Assembly: GCA_021809435.1 (NCBI GenBank)
Contig: JAKBAD010000002.1
Location: 1-64,000 of the forward strand
Direction of reading: 5' to 3'
Source of the DNA: Pseudomonadota bacterium
GTDB lineage: Bacteria; Pseudomonadota; Alphaproteobacteria; Acetobacterales; Acetobacteraceae
Length of the DNA: 64,000 nucleotides
Shown here in pieces: positions 35,176 to 44,148 of this stretch. Under the pieces are notes generated by a model, which saw nothing but the letters and a program-made list of their open reading frames with translations, did not search any database and was not told the DNA's origin. The position numbers and the translations under genes were made by a program. Position 1 is the first letter of the stretch. Each line of letters opens with the position of its first letter.

Positions 35176-36453
35176 CTAGGGACTGCTCGCCGGCTCAACC
35201 TCGGGCGCGTCAATGTCGGGCTCGGGGGTCTGGGGGTCTGGCAGCTCTATTTCAGGCGCCTCGGTCTCGGGCGCCTCGGGCTCCGTGGCTTCGCTGGCCT
35301 CGGGCGGCTCGACATTATGTGTGCCATGGGTGGCGCCGCCTTGGTCCTGCGCGGTGGCGTTGTGCGCTCCCGGCGTGGCATCGCCGCCCCCGCTTGCTTC
35401 GGCCTGGCCCGGAAGGTCAGGCATTGCCTCCGCCTCGATCGTGCCGGCGATCTCTCCAGAGGCGGAAACTTGCCCAACCAGCTCCATCGGCCTCTCCCCC
35501 GACAGCGGCGGGATCTTGCCCATGCTTTGGGCCACGATGCCGTTGGACCCAACCAATTTGCCGCTGCCAGCGGATTGGAAATACCCCTCGATTTCCACCC
35601 GCGTGCCCGGCGGGCCAAAATTGAGCGGATTGGCGCTCAGCGCCGTCAGCACCGGTTGCCCGTTGGTGATCTGGCCGGTGATGACAGCCGGTTCTCCCAC
35701 CCGGATGCCCGCCAGCTGCGCGGGCGATGCCTGAAGTGTGAGCCCGCCAAAGGTGATGCTGGTTTTGCCGACCGCGCTCACCACCGCCGCCAAGCGGAAA
35801 TTTTGGGCCGGCGGCAGCAATGTCACCCGGTAGGCTGTCCATGTGCCATCTGCCCGGGGCTGGCCGGAAATGCCAACCATCGCCCCCACCCTCACGGCCG
35901 GCGGCGCCGCGCCGAGCGCGACGGTTTGCCCAAGCACGGTGATGCGGGTGCCGTTGGCGCTGACCGCGCCGACCGGCCCGATAATGGCCTGCCACGCCGT
36001 AATGCTGCGCGCCGCGCCGCCATGTGCGCCTTCAGCCACCCCGTGCACAAGCACCAGGTCGCCGACCCGCAATGCGGCAAGTGGCGCCGGCTTGCCATCA
36101 ATGGTCACCAGCGTGCCGGCACCAACGCGATATTCCCGCCCATTGACGAAAACACTTCCAAAACGCTGGATGGGCCCGTAACCCGTAATGGGGGCGCGGA
36201 TGCCCGTGCCACCGATGCCGCCGGCTTCCTGACCAATTCCGGTGCCGCCAATGCCCCCAGTCTCCTGGCCCATGCCCGTGCCACCGATGCCGCCGGTCTC
36301 CTGGCCAATTCCGGTGCCGCCAATGCCCCCGGTCTCCTGCGCGCGCGCGCCGCCCGCCGCCAGCAACAGGGCGGCCGCGGCGACGGCCGCCAGCAGCGCG
36401 CGCGACCGGCGCGGGCCTGTCGGGCACCGACGCAAAACATCAGGGGAGATCAT
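35176..36453 (-). CDS. Exported DUF5666 domain protein with Gly-rich repeats
   Basis: 425 residues from the ATG at 36453, which overlaps the upstream DUF6502 gene by 14 bases. Residues about 10-38 form a signal peptide (RRSRALLAAVAAAALLLAAGGARA, cleavage near ARA/Q). Residues 39-85 are four copies of a 12-residue repeat (QETGGIGGTGIG and variants). Then come repeated small beta units of DUF5666 type (GTRVEIEGYFQ, MELVGQVSASGEIAGTIEAE). The last 90 residues are an acidic Pro/Glu tail. It is presumably periplasmic or surface-associated; function unknown. The pairing with DUF6502 is a recurring arrangement that I recognise. Confidence 0.75.
   Translation of the reverse strand: MISPDVLRRCPTGPRRSRALLAAVAAAALLLAAGGARAQETGGIGGTGIGQETGGIGGTGMGQETGGIGGTGIGQEAGGIGGTGIRAPITGYGPIQRFGSVFVNGREYRVGAGTLVTIDGKPAPLAALRVGDLVLVHGVAEGAHGGAARSITAWQAIIGPVGAVSANGTRITVLGQTVALGAAPPAVRVGAMVGISGQPRADGTWTAYRVTLLPPAQNFRLAAVVSAVGKTSITFGGLTLQASPAQLAGIRVGEPAVITGQITNGQPVLTALSANPLNFGPPGTRVEIEGYFQSAGSGKLVGSNGIVAQSMGKIPPLSGERPMELVGQVSASGEIAGTIEAEAMPDLPGQAEASGGGDATPGAHNATAQDQGGATHGTHNVEPPEASEATEPEAPETEAPEIELPDPQTPEPDIDAPEVEPASSP
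36198..36339 (-). repeat. Four tandem 36-bp repeats encoding QETGGIGGTGIG
   Basis: Inside the DUF5666 gene, a 36-base unit (plus-strand core CCGGTGCCGCCAATGCCCCC) is repeated four times with small changes, keeping frame. Unit number may vary by slippage or recombination. It is coding and ungapped, so it is not a CRISPR array. Confidence 0.8.
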
Positions 36454-37288
36454 CGGCGTCCGTCTCGTAATAATAGACCCCAAGACGCAAGCGGCGTGTC
36501 CGCGCATCCTGGCCGGCCGCGGCAAAGCTGGCGGCGTCGGCGGCGTTGGCCTCCAGCAGCACCTCGTTGCATTGCCTGAGCAGACGGTCCGCCATCTCGG
36601 ATAAAACCGGGCGGGCGGCATCGAGCTGGGCGGCGGGCATACGGTTGTGGAACAGCGCGCGTTCGATGAAAACCGGCTCTTCACCCTCCAGGTTATGAAA
36701 GGCGCTGCGTAGATGGTCGCCAATATTGGCGGTGAGAAAGAGCATCTTGTCTCTGGGGAGGGACGGCGTGAACGCCGCCCGCAGCAGCTTCACCCGGCCA
36801 TCGGGCAGGCGCTCAACCACATTCGCCTTCTCCAGGGCCTCAAGCACCGCCCTTGCCCGGGCATCGACTTTTGCCACCCGCAACAGGTCTTCGAAGCTGA
36901 CCTGCGCCGGGTCGGGGCGCAGGGGCAGAACCCGGGGCATGCCATCGGCCGTGCGAAACGCCGGCGAGGACGCCCACGTACCCACCACCCGCGCCATGGC
37001 GTTCACGCCCGCCATGCGGTCCTGCGGCTCAGCGGGTTCCGGCTCGGCCGCGGCTTCACGCAAGCGCCTGACCTCGCGCCGGTTGATGCCGGTGATGACG
37101 CTGATCTCGCTATCGGTCAGGCGCGCGTCGCCGTCTTGGCCGCGCACGGCCTCATCGACGTAAATCCGCTTCAGCAGGTCGCGCAGGGCGATATACCCCC
37201 ACCCTTGCCGCATTAAATATGCGATGACGGGCCGCAGCAGCCGGTCAAGCATAATCTCTGTAGCCGGTCTGATTTCCAACTCGTTCAT
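36440..37288 (-). CDS. DUF6502 family protein
   Basis: 282 residues. The N-terminal third looks like a helix-turn-helix (GWGYIALRDLLKRIYVDEA, SEISVITGINRREVRRLRE). The middle and C-terminus are alpha-helical and of unknown function (ALEKANVVERLPDGRVKLLRAAF, LGVYYYETDADD). This matches DUF6502, a family with winged-helix-like features. The gene overlaps the DUF5666 gene and diverges from the beta-barrel gene at 37435. It may regulate its partner, but this is inferred only from layout and the HTH-like segment. Confidence 0.75.
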   Translation of the reverse strand: MNELEIRPATEIMLDRLLRPVIAYLMRQGWGYIALRDLLKRIYVDEAVRGQDGDARLTDSEISVITGINRREVRRLREAAAEPEPAEPQDRMAGVNAMARVVGTWASSPAFRTADGMPRVLPLRPDPAQVSFEDLLRVAKVDARARAVLEALEKANVVERLPDGRVKLLRAAFTPSLPRDKMLFLTANIGDHLRSAFHNLEGEEPVFIERALFHNRMPAAQLDAARPVLSEMADRLLRQCNEVLLEANAADAASFAAAGQDARTRRLRLGVYYYETDADDLP

Positions 37289-37406
37289 TGGCCTTATCGT
37301 CAGCAGGTCAAGCAGGCGGGGTGCGGTAATCGGTGTGGAACTTTTTTACACAAAATTCAAGCGTGACGATTTGATGACAGCCTGGAGTGCCTCCAACCAG
37401 CATGGT

Positions 37407-37423
37407 AACGCTGTGACAGCGTT
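37407..37423. promoter_or_regulatory. Inverted repeat directly before the barrel gene's ribosome site
   Basis: AACGCTG (37407-37413) and CAGCGTT (37417-37423) form 7-bp arms with a TGA loop, ending two bases before the GAGGAGAG ribosome site of the gene at 37435. It could be an operator or an mRNA hairpin that affects translation start. Confidence 0.45.
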
Positions 37424-37434
37424 GAGGAGAGACC

Positions 37435-38244
37435 ATGACCGCCAAGAGGGGTGCGCGCGCAAGGCATGGAAAAGTTGGCGGCATCATGCTGGCGGCTTGC
37501 GCGGTGTTTTTCGCCTCTCTCCTGCCTTCAGCCGCTTGGGCGGCTCCCCCGGGACAGTTTGAAATTGGCATCGAGCCATCATTGTTCACCGGCCATTTCG
37601 GCACGCACCATGAAATAACAATTTACGACCTGCCCCTCACCCTGGCGTATCGCGATCATGGGCTGCGTGTGCAGGTGGAAATTCCCTATCTCGCCCTCTC
37701 GGGTGCCGGGGCAATCGCGGGAGCCTCGGTCGTGGCCGGGCACGGGTCGGGCGCGCTACGCCAGGGGCTGGGCGATGTCTGGGTCAGGCTTGACTACCGC
37801 CTGAATGAGCCCGCGGGCTGGCGGCCGGCGGTTATGCCCTATGTCAAGATCAAGCTGCCTGTCGCCTCTTATAACAAGGGGTTGGGCACGGGGCGGTTTG
37901 ATGAGGAGGGCGGCGCGCGGCTGACATGGCACGCCAGACACGGCATCTTTCCTTATGTGCAAATCGGCTATCAGATTGTTGGCCGGTTGCCGGGTCTGCA
38001 TTTGCAGAACATGGTGACATTCGAGCCCGGCGTCGCGCTCACCCTCACCCCAAGCCAGTATCTGAGCCTGATCGTTATCGGCCACTCGCCGGTGCAACAG
38101 CGCCGCGGCTACGTCGTTTCGGCGGTGGCCGCTTATAACCTCAGATTGAACCGGCGCTGGGGCATTCAAATCTACGCATCCCGTGGCCTTACCACGCAAA
38201 GCCCTGCTTTTGGCGCCGGGCTTGGCGTCATGGCGCACTTCTAA
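37435..38244 (+). CDS. Outer-membrane beta-barrel protein
   Basis: 269 residues with a GAGGAGAG ribosome site. Residues 1-36 are a signal peptide (basic start, MLAACAVFFASLLPSAAWA). The mature part alternates short amphipathic strands and turns (LPLTLAYRDHGLRVQVEIPYLAL, GLGDVWVRLDYRLN, MPYVKIKLPVA, YLSLIVIGHSPV) and ends in phenylalanine, the usual signal for barrel assembly. It resembles the broad transporter/MetA-pathway-like phenol-degradation barrel group. The cargo is unknown. It stands just upstream of the exported-glycan operon, whose own barrel (44145) has a similar size. Confidence 0.72.
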   Translation: MTAKRGARARHGKVGGIMLAACAVFFASLLPSAAWAAPPGQFEIGIEPSLFTGHFGTHHEITIYDLPLTLAYRDHGLRVQVEIPYLALSGAGAIAGASVVAGHGSGALRQGLGDVWVRLDYRLNEPAGWRPAVMPYVKIKLPVASYNKGLGTGRFDEEGGARLTWHARHGIFPYVQIGYQIVGRLPGLHLQNMVTFEPGVALTLTPSQYLSLIVIGHSPVQQRRGYVVSAVAAYNLRLNRRWGIQIYASRGLTTQSPAFGAGLGVMAHF

Positions 38245-38336
38245 AGCCCTCCAAAAACAACCTCAAAATGCATGCCTCCCGCCCTGGCGGGCGCGGGCGC
38301 GCGCCGCCTGCGCCATGAGTATTTTCGATTTTACAC

Positions 38337-38366
38337 TTGACGCGGAACTTTCTCCCACAATAACGT
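38337..38366 (+). promoter_or_regulatory. Candidate promoter of the exported-glycan operon
   Basis: TTGACG (38337-38342) matches five of six -35 bases. A weak -10 (TAACGT, 38361-38366) follows after 18 bases, 28 bases upstream of the first ATG at 38395. The -35 is good and the -10 poor, so this is only a candidate. Confidence 0.35.
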
Positions 38367-38394
38367 GCCCCCGAAGCCGCTGCGAGGACACGAC

Positions 38395-39795
38395 ATGCGA
38401 GACATCCACATGACCGAGTGGGACGCCGGCAAAACGCTGAAGAAGGCGGCTGCATGGATGGGCTCGGGCACCAGCGGCTGGCCGCCCGCAGAGGACGGCA
38501 ATGAGCCGGCCCTTGGGGGCAACGCGCCCAGGGCGCGCGCGCGCCCCCTGGTGCCGGCGGGCAGCCGTGTCGGCCCGGCCGTGGTGTTTCTCTACTCCCA
38601 TGACACGTTCGGCCTCGGCCATTTGCGGCGCAACCTCGCCATTGCCGAGCGCCTGCTCGCCTCCGGCCAGTTCTCCGTGCATCTGCTCACCGGCTCACCG
38701 GTCATCGCCCAATGGCATCTGCCCCCGGGGCTGCATGTTCATCCCATGCCCCCGGTCGTGAAAACCGGCGCCGAGCGCTACGCCGCGCGCGATGCCGCGA
38801 AAGCCTTTGCGCTTGTCAAAGGGTATCGCTCCGCGCTGATCCTGACCCTGGCCATGCGATACCGGCCGGAGGTGTTTCTGGTTGACCACGCGCCCGCGGG
38901 CATGAACGGCGAATTGCTGCCGGCGCTGGCGATGATGCGGCGTGATCTCCCCTCCACCCGCATCATGCTCGGGCTGCGCGATATTCTCGACAGCCCCGAA
39001 ATCGTCCGCGCCACCTGGGATGAGCAGGACATACACGCGCTGCTGGAGCAGGCCTACGACGATATTCTGGTCTACGGCTCGCAGACCTTGTTCGATGTGG
39101 TCGAGGCTTACGGCATCGAGGCCGCCACGGCCGGGCGTGTGCGCTATTGCGGCCACGTCGTCGCGGCGGATCTGGCCGGCCCGGCCTCCGCGGATCAGCC
39201 CCCCTGCTGGGACCAGGCCCGCGCTCATGGGCGCCCGGTCGTTCTGGTTACCGCAGGCGGCGGCGGTGACGGCTTTGCCCTGATGGACGCCTACCTGACC
39301 GCCTGCCGGCAAACACCACCAGGCACCCGGCACTCGGTCATCGTTACCGGCCCGCTCATGTCCGCCGAGCAGCGCGCCGCGCTGACCGCCGCGGCCGCCG
39401 GGCGGGAAGATATCGAACTCATCGACTATCTGACCGATCCGCTGCCCAGCCTGCGCGCGGCCGATCTGGTGATTGCCATGGCCGGATATAACACCAGCGC
39501 CGAACTGATTGCCGCGCGTAAACGCGCGATTATCGTGCCGCGCCCGGCACCGCGGGCGGAGCAGCGCCTGCGCGCGGCGCTGCTGGCCCGGCTCGGCCTG
39601 GTGCGGATGATTGAACAAGGGCCTGACCTGGCCGCCCAATTGGCCCGCGAAATTGCGGCGGCCCTGGCCACGCCGCCACCAGCCGAAACCGCCTGGGCGC
39701 AACTCGATCTGAATGGCGCCGAGCGCGTCATGGCCCATCTGACCGCGACATTGGAAGCGCGCGCCACCGCCAATTTCACCTGGGAAAGCACTTAA
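38395..39795 (+). CDS. COG4671-type predicted glycosyltransferase (MurG-like fold)
   Basis: 466 residues from the ATG at 38395 (GAGGA ribosome site seven bases upstream). The N-terminal motif LYSHDTFGLGHLRRNLAIAE and the late donor-site region MAGYNTSAELIAARKRAIIVPRP are diagnostic of the predicted glycosyltransferases related to GT28/MurG. RDILDSPE and VTAGGGGDGFALM occur between. It probably adds a sugar to a lipid or polymer precursor at the inner membrane. It heads a plus-strand operon of seven tightly packed genes; its stop overlaps the next ATG (TAATG). Confidence 0.85.
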   Translation: MRDIHMTEWDAGKTLKKAAAWMGSGTSGWPPAEDGNEPALGGNAPRARARPLVPAGSRVGPAVVFLYSHDTFGLGHLRRNLAIAERLLASGQFSVHLLTGSPVIAQWHLPPGLHVHPMPPVVKTGAERYAARDAAKAFALVKGYRSALILTLAMRYRPEVFLVDHAPAGMNGELLPALAMMRRDLPSTRIMLGLRDILDSPEIVRATWDEQDIHALLEQAYDDILVYGSQTLFDVVEAYGIEAATAGRVRYCGHVVAADLAGPASADQPPCWDQARAHGRPVVLVTAGGGGDGFALMDAYLTACRQTPPGTRHSVIVTGPLMSAEQRAALTAAAAGREDIELIDYLTDPLPSLRAADLVIAMAGYNTSAELIAARKRAIIVPRPAPRAEQRLRAALLARLGLVRMIEQGPDLAAQLAREIAAALATPPPAETAWAQLDLNGAERVMAHLTATLEARATANFTWEST

Positions 39796-41147
39796 TGTCA
39801 GCCGACATGTCCGCAACCGCCATCGCCTCCCTGCCCGATGCGCCGATCGCCTACATCATGAAGCGCTACCCCCGCCTCACCGAAACCTTCATTCTCAATG
39901 AAATCAGGGCCATGGAGCGGCTGGGCGCGCCGTTGCACATCGTGTCGCTGCTGCCCCCCGAACCGCCACCCCACCACCCCATGGTGGCCGAGGTACAGGC
40001 ACCGCTGCACGCCATGCCCCAGCCGGGAGAGCGCCAAGCATGGCGGCTGATGGCGCGCGCCCATGCGGCGGCGGCCGCAGCCGCGCCCTGGCGCTATCTG
40101 GGGGCCATTGCCCGCGCCTGCCTGTGGTCGGTGCAATCGCCCACCCCGCGCACGGTCTGGAAACAATTCATGCGCGGCGGCATGATCGCCACACTCTGCC
40201 GCCGCCATGGCATCCGTCATATCCACGCGCATTTCGCCAACGCGCCCGCGGCCGCGGCGCGGTTTGCCAGCGTCATGACCGGGCTTCCCTTCAGCTTCAC
40301 GGCCCATGCCAAAGACCTCTACCTCACGCCTGCTCATGTCATTCGCAAGCGGGCCCTGGCCGCCAGCTTCGTTGCCACCTGCACCGGGTATAACGTGCAA
40401 TATCTCGCGGGGCTGCTCGGCGGGCGGACGGATAAAATCCATCTGGTTTATCACGGCATAGATCTCGGCCTGTTCGGTGCCGCGCCCGCCACCACCGCCA
40501 CGGCGGCAGAGACGCTCATTCTCTCGGTCGGGCGGCTGGTGCCCAAGAAAGGCCATGACGACCTGATCGAAGCGTGCCGCCTGCTGCATGGGCGCGGCCT
40601 ATCATTCAGGTGCCGCATTGTTGGTGCCGGACCGCTGCGCCATGAGCTGGCCGCCCAGATCGAAGCCAGCGGCCTCACCGGCATTGTCACGCTCGATGGC
40701 GCAATGACCCATGCCGACCTGGTGGCGCTGTACCGGACGGCCGCGCTCTTCGCGCTCGCGCCCCGCATCACCGAGGATGGCGACCGGGACGGTATTCCCA
40801 ATGTCATTGCCGAAGCCATGGCGACCGGCGTGCCGGTGGTTTCAACGAGCGTCTCTGGAATTCCGGAATTGGTGCGCGATGGCGAGACCGGCAGGCTGGT
40901 CCCCCCGCGTAATCCCCAGGCCCTGGCGGATGCCATAGAGCAGACACTGGCCGACCAACCCGCCGCACGGCGCATGGCCGCCGCCGGGCGCGCCCGGCTG
41001 GAGGGGGAATTCGATCTTTGGAAAACCACACGCCGCCTGCACAGCCTGTTTGGCTGCACCTCATGCCCGCCCGGCGCCCCCGAAACAAGCAGCCGCTTCC
41101 AAGCCGATGATGCCGCCATGACAGCGCCGGCCGCGGTGATGCCATGA
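39795..41147 (+). CDS. Family 4 glycosyltransferase
   Basis: 450 residues with a GT-B fold. The N-terminal acceptor half contains MKRYPRLTETFILNEI and HIHAHFANAPAAAARFAS. The donor half has LSVGRLVPKKGHDDLI, IVGAGPL and DGIPNVIAEAMATGVPVVST, the last carrying the EX7E-type nucleotide-sugar site. The sequence resembles exopolysaccharide (WcaL/EpsD-like) transferases. The stop overlaps the next gene (ATGA). The last 40 residues are low-complexity. Confidence 0.88.
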   Translation: MSADMSATAIASLPDAPIAYIMKRYPRLTETFILNEIRAMERLGAPLHIVSLLPPEPPPHHPMVAEVQAPLHAMPQPGERQAWRLMARAHAAAAAAAPWRYLGAIARACLWSVQSPTPRTVWKQFMRGGMIATLCRRHGIRHIHAHFANAPAAAARFASVMTGLPFSFTAHAKDLYLTPAHVIRKRALAASFVATCTGYNVQYLAGLLGGRTDKIHLVYHGIDLGLFGAAPATTATAAETLILSVGRLVPKKGHDDLIEACRLLHGRGLSFRCRIVGAGPLRHELAAQIEASGLTGIVTLDGAMTHADLVALYRTAALFALAPRITEDGDRDGIPNVIAEAMATGVPVVSTSVSGIPELVRDGETGRLVPPRNPQALADAIEQTLADQPAARRMAAAGRARLEGEFDLWKTTRRLHSLFGCTSCPPGAPETSSRFQADDAAMTAPAAVMP

Positions 41148-42343
41148 ACGTTCTTTATCTCAATCTCGATCGCGGCATTCCGGTGCAAGGCGACAAGGGC
41201 GCGTCGGTGCATGTGCGGGAGTTCATCACCGCCGCCAGCGCGCTGGGACATGACGTGACATTGGCCTGCACCACGCTTGGAGACGGCAACCCTCTGCCGC
41301 CCGCGCATGTTTTGCATGTGCCCGCGCCCCCGGCCGATGCTTCGATAAATGACCAGTTCGAGCGCCGCGAACGTAACTGTCTCGCGCACGACAGCACGGT
41401 GGCCGCGCGCATTTGCGCCGCTCTCGAACAGCGGGGCGTTATCCCCGACGTGATCTATGAGCGTCACGCGCTGTTTCACCGTGCCGGCGTGGCGCTGGCG
41501 GCGCGGCTGGGCGTACCGCGCATTCTCGAAGTCAACGCGCCGCTGGTCGAGGAGCAGCGGCGCTTCCGCGGCCTGCGGCTCGAGGCCGAGGCCCGCGCGG
41601 CGGAAGCCGCGTCTTATCGCGGCGCCGACGCGGTGGTGGCTGTTTCGGGCGCCGTGGCCGCGCAGGTCAGCGATGTGCGCGGTGGCGGTGAGCACGTGCA
41701 TGTCGTGCCCAACGGCGTCGATCTGGAACGGTTCGGTGGGGCCGAGACCGAGGGCGCCGCCCTCCGCGCGCGGCTGGGCCTGGCGGGCGTGCCGGTCGCC
41801 GGCTTTGTCGGCAGTTTCAAGACTTGGCACGGCGTGCCGTTTCTGCTCGACGCCATGGCCGCCCTCACGCCAGCCTGTCCGGCGTTGCATCTCATCGCCG
41901 TGGGTGACGGGCCTGACCACGAGGCCGTGGTGGCCAAGGCGGCCAAGCTCGGGTTGACCGAGCGTGTGATCCTCCCCGGGCGGATCGCGCATGGCGACAT
42001 TCCCACCTGGCTGGGGGCCATGGATTTCACCGTCGCGCCCTATCTGCCCCAGCCTGATTTCTATTTCTCTCCCCTCAAGATTTTCGAATCCCTGGCCGCG
42101 GGGCGGCCGGTCATCGCCCCCCAGATTGGCGAAATCGACGGCATTCTCACACAGGATACCGATGGGTTGCTCTACACGCCAGGCGATCTGGCAGGGCTGC
42201 GCGACGCGGTAAGCCGCTTTTTGGCCAACCCGGCAGAGCGTGCGGCCATGGGCGCGCAGGCCCGGCTGAGCGTCGCGGCGCGGGGCTGGCGGGCGGTTGC
42301 CGCCCACTGCCTGGCTCTGGCCCCCGTGCGGCCCGCGGCATGA
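41144..42343 (+). CDS. Family 4 glycosyltransferase
   Basis: 399 residues. N-terminal GT-B half: NLDRGIPVQGDKGASVHVREF, the family's glycine-rich loop and acceptor area, then VIYERHALFHRAG. Donor half: HVVPNGVDLERF, GFVGSFKTWHGVPFLL and PLKIFESLAAGRPVIAP. It is coupled by ATGA overlaps to the genes before and after. Together with the two upstream transferases it could build a short saccharide that the next gene exports. Confidence 0.88.
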   Translation: MNVLYLNLDRGIPVQGDKGASVHVREFITAASALGHDVTLACTTLGDGNPLPPAHVLHVPAPPADASINDQFERRERNCLAHDSTVAARICAALEQRGVIPDVIYERHALFHRAGVALAARLGVPRILEVNAPLVEEQRRFRGLRLEAEARAAEAASYRGADAVVAVSGAVAAQVSDVRGGGEHVHVVPNGVDLERFGGAETEGAALRARLGLAGVPVAGFVGSFKTWHGVPFLLDAMAALTPACPALHLIAVGDGPDHEAVVAKAAKLGLTERVILPGRIAHGDIPTWLGAMDFTVAPYLPQPDFYFSPLKIFESLAAGRPVIAPQIGEIDGILTQDTDGLLYTPGDLAGLRDAVSRFLANPAERAAMGAQARLSVAARGWRAVAAHCLALAPVRPAA

Positions 42344-44148
42344 ACGACCCCGCCATATACTGGCTGCGCCCCTATCTGCGCGCCGAATGGCGGGCTTTGT
42401 CGCTGGGGGCGGGGGTCACGCTCGCACGTGCGGGCGGGTTGCTGCTGTTGCCCTGGCCCCTTAAATTCATCATCGACAATGTCATTTTTCAGCGCCGCCT
42501 GGCGCCGTGGCTGGATGGCATTCTCCCCGATCCGCTCACGCACCGCATGGCGCTCCTCAATACGCTGGGGCTGATCATGCTGGCGCTTGGCGCGATCGAC
42601 GCGGCGCTGGTTTTTTTTGGCAACCGCCTGTTTCTCGATGCCGGACAGCGCATCGTGTTCGCCATACGCTTCGATCTGTTCGCGCATTTGCAGCGTTTAT
42701 CGCTGGCTTTTCACCGCGGCCAGCGCGCGGGTGAACTGATGACCAGGCTCAATGGCGATGTCCGCCAGTTGCAGGATTTCATCACCGCCATCGGCATTGA
42801 TCTCCTGCCTCATGCGCTCACCATTTTCGGCATGGCCACGGTGATGACGATCATCGACTGGCACTTCGCGCTCATCGTGCTCTCGCTGGCGCCCGTGCTG
42901 TTTTGGATTGCCCAGCATTACGCCGCCAAACTGCGCCACGCCATGCGCCAGGTGCGCCGGCATGAAACCACCCTGGCGGGTGTGGCGCAGGAGGTGCTCT
43001 CGGGGGTGCAGATCGTGCAGGCCTTCGGCCGCGAACCCCATGAGGACCAGCGCTTCACCCTGCATGCCGCGCCCAGCCTGGAAGCGGGCTTGTATGCCAA
43101 CGCCATGCAGTCTCAATTTGCCCCGGCGATGAATCTGGCCATTGCGGCGGGCACGGGGGCCATTGCCTGGTATGGCGCGGCGGCGGTCATTCATGGGCGG
43201 CTGACACCTGGAGAATTGCTGATTTTTCTGGCCTATCTGCGCGGCATCGCCACCCCGGCGCGCCAGCTGGCCAAGGGGGGACGGATTTTTGGCCGCGCGG
43301 CGGTTGCCATTGAGCGCATCGGCGAATACCGCGCGGCGCGTTCAACCGTCACCGACGCGCCAACGGCCATCCCCTTTCCCGGCCGCGCCTCACATATCGA
43401 GTTTCGTGAGGTGAGTTTCGGCTACCGCCCCGGCCATGCCGTGCTGCACGACATCTCCTTCAGCCTGGCGCCCGGCAAAACCGTGGCCCTGGTGGGCGCC
43501 ACCGGCTCGGGCAAAAGCACCATCGCCAGTTTGATCCCGCGGTTCTACGATCCCACCTCCGGAGCCGTGCTCCTGGATGGCCATGACCTCCGCGGCTTGC
43601 GCCTCGCCGATGTGCGCCATCAGGTGGCCTTGGTGCAGCAAGAGCCCGTGCTGTTCCAGGCCGCGATATGGGAAAACATCGCCTATGGTCGCGAGGGAGC
43701 GGGGCGCGATGAGGCAATTGCGGCGGCCCGCGCGGTTGGGGTGGAAAGCCTCATCGCCGCGCTGCCCGATGGGTTTGATACGCTGGTCGCTGAACGCGGC
43801 CACAGCCTCTCGGGTGGGCAGCGCCAATGCGTCGCCATCGCCCGCGCCATGCTCTGCGACGCGCCGGTGGTGATTCTCGATGAACCCAGCAGCAGCCTCG
43901 ATGCCGCCACCGAGCGCCGGGTCATGGCGGCATTGGACCGGCTGACCGCCAACCGGGCCGCCCTGGTCATCGCCCATCGCCTGTCGACCGTGCGCGCGGC
44001 CGACCAGATTCTGGTGCTCGACCAGGGGCGGATCGTCCAGCGGGGCACGCATGAGAGCCTGCTGGCCGATGATGGGCCATATGCCGCGCTTTGGCAGGCG
44101 CTGAACACCACCACCGCCACGCCATCCCCGTGTCAGGCCGTACCATGA
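42340..44148 (+). CDS. ABC exporter, fused membrane and ATPase domains
   Basis: 602 residues. Residues about 20-320 hold six transmembrane helices of the type I exporter fold. Residues about 345-590 are the ATPase: Walker A GATGSGKST, Q-loop VQQEPVLFQ, signature LSGGQRQCVAIARAM (the usual arginine after GQRQ is cysteine), Walker B VVILDEPSSSLD and H-loop AHRLSTV. As a half-transporter it should work as a homodimer, likely flipping a lipid-linked sugar made by the adjacent glycosyltransferases (MsbA/HlyB-like family). It overlaps both neighbours. Confidence 0.9.
   Translation: MNDPAIYWLRPYLRAEWRALSLGAGVTLARAGGLLLLPWPLKFIIDNVIFQRRLAPWLDGILPDPLTHRMALLNTLGLIMLALGAIDAALVFFGNRLFLDAGQRIVFAIRFDLFAHLQRLSLAFHRGQRAGELMTRLNGDVRQLQDFITAIGIDLLPHALTIFGMATVMTIIDWHFALIVLSLAPVLFWIAQHYAAKLRHAMRQVRRHETTLAGVAQEVLSGVQIVQAFGREPHEDQRFTLHAAPSLEAGLYANAMQSQFAPAMNLAIAAGTGAIAWYGAAAVIHGRLTPGELLIFLAYLRGIATPARQLAKGGRIFGRAAVAIERIGEYRAARSTVTDAPTAIPFPGRASHIEFREVSFGYRPGHAVLHDISFSLAPGKTVALVGATGSGKSTIASLIPRFYDPTSGAVLLDGHDLRGLRLADVRHQVALVQQEPVLFQAAIWENIAYGREGAGRDEAIAAARAVGVESLIAALPDGFDTLVAERGHSLSGGQRQCVAIARAMLCDAPVVILDEPSSSLDAATERRVMAALDRLTANRAALVIAHRLSTVRAADQILVLDQGRIVQRGTHESLLADDGPYAALWQALNTTTATPSPCQAVP

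Noticed and set aside
36198-36339. 36-bp repeats considered as a CRISPR-type array.
   Set aside because: They are directly adjoining, in frame and coding for the Gly-rich repeats; there are no spacers or cas genes.
40451-42307. Minus-strand frame of about 618 codons across two glycosyltransferases.
   Set aside because: Shadow of two overlapping GT4 genes; no family features.
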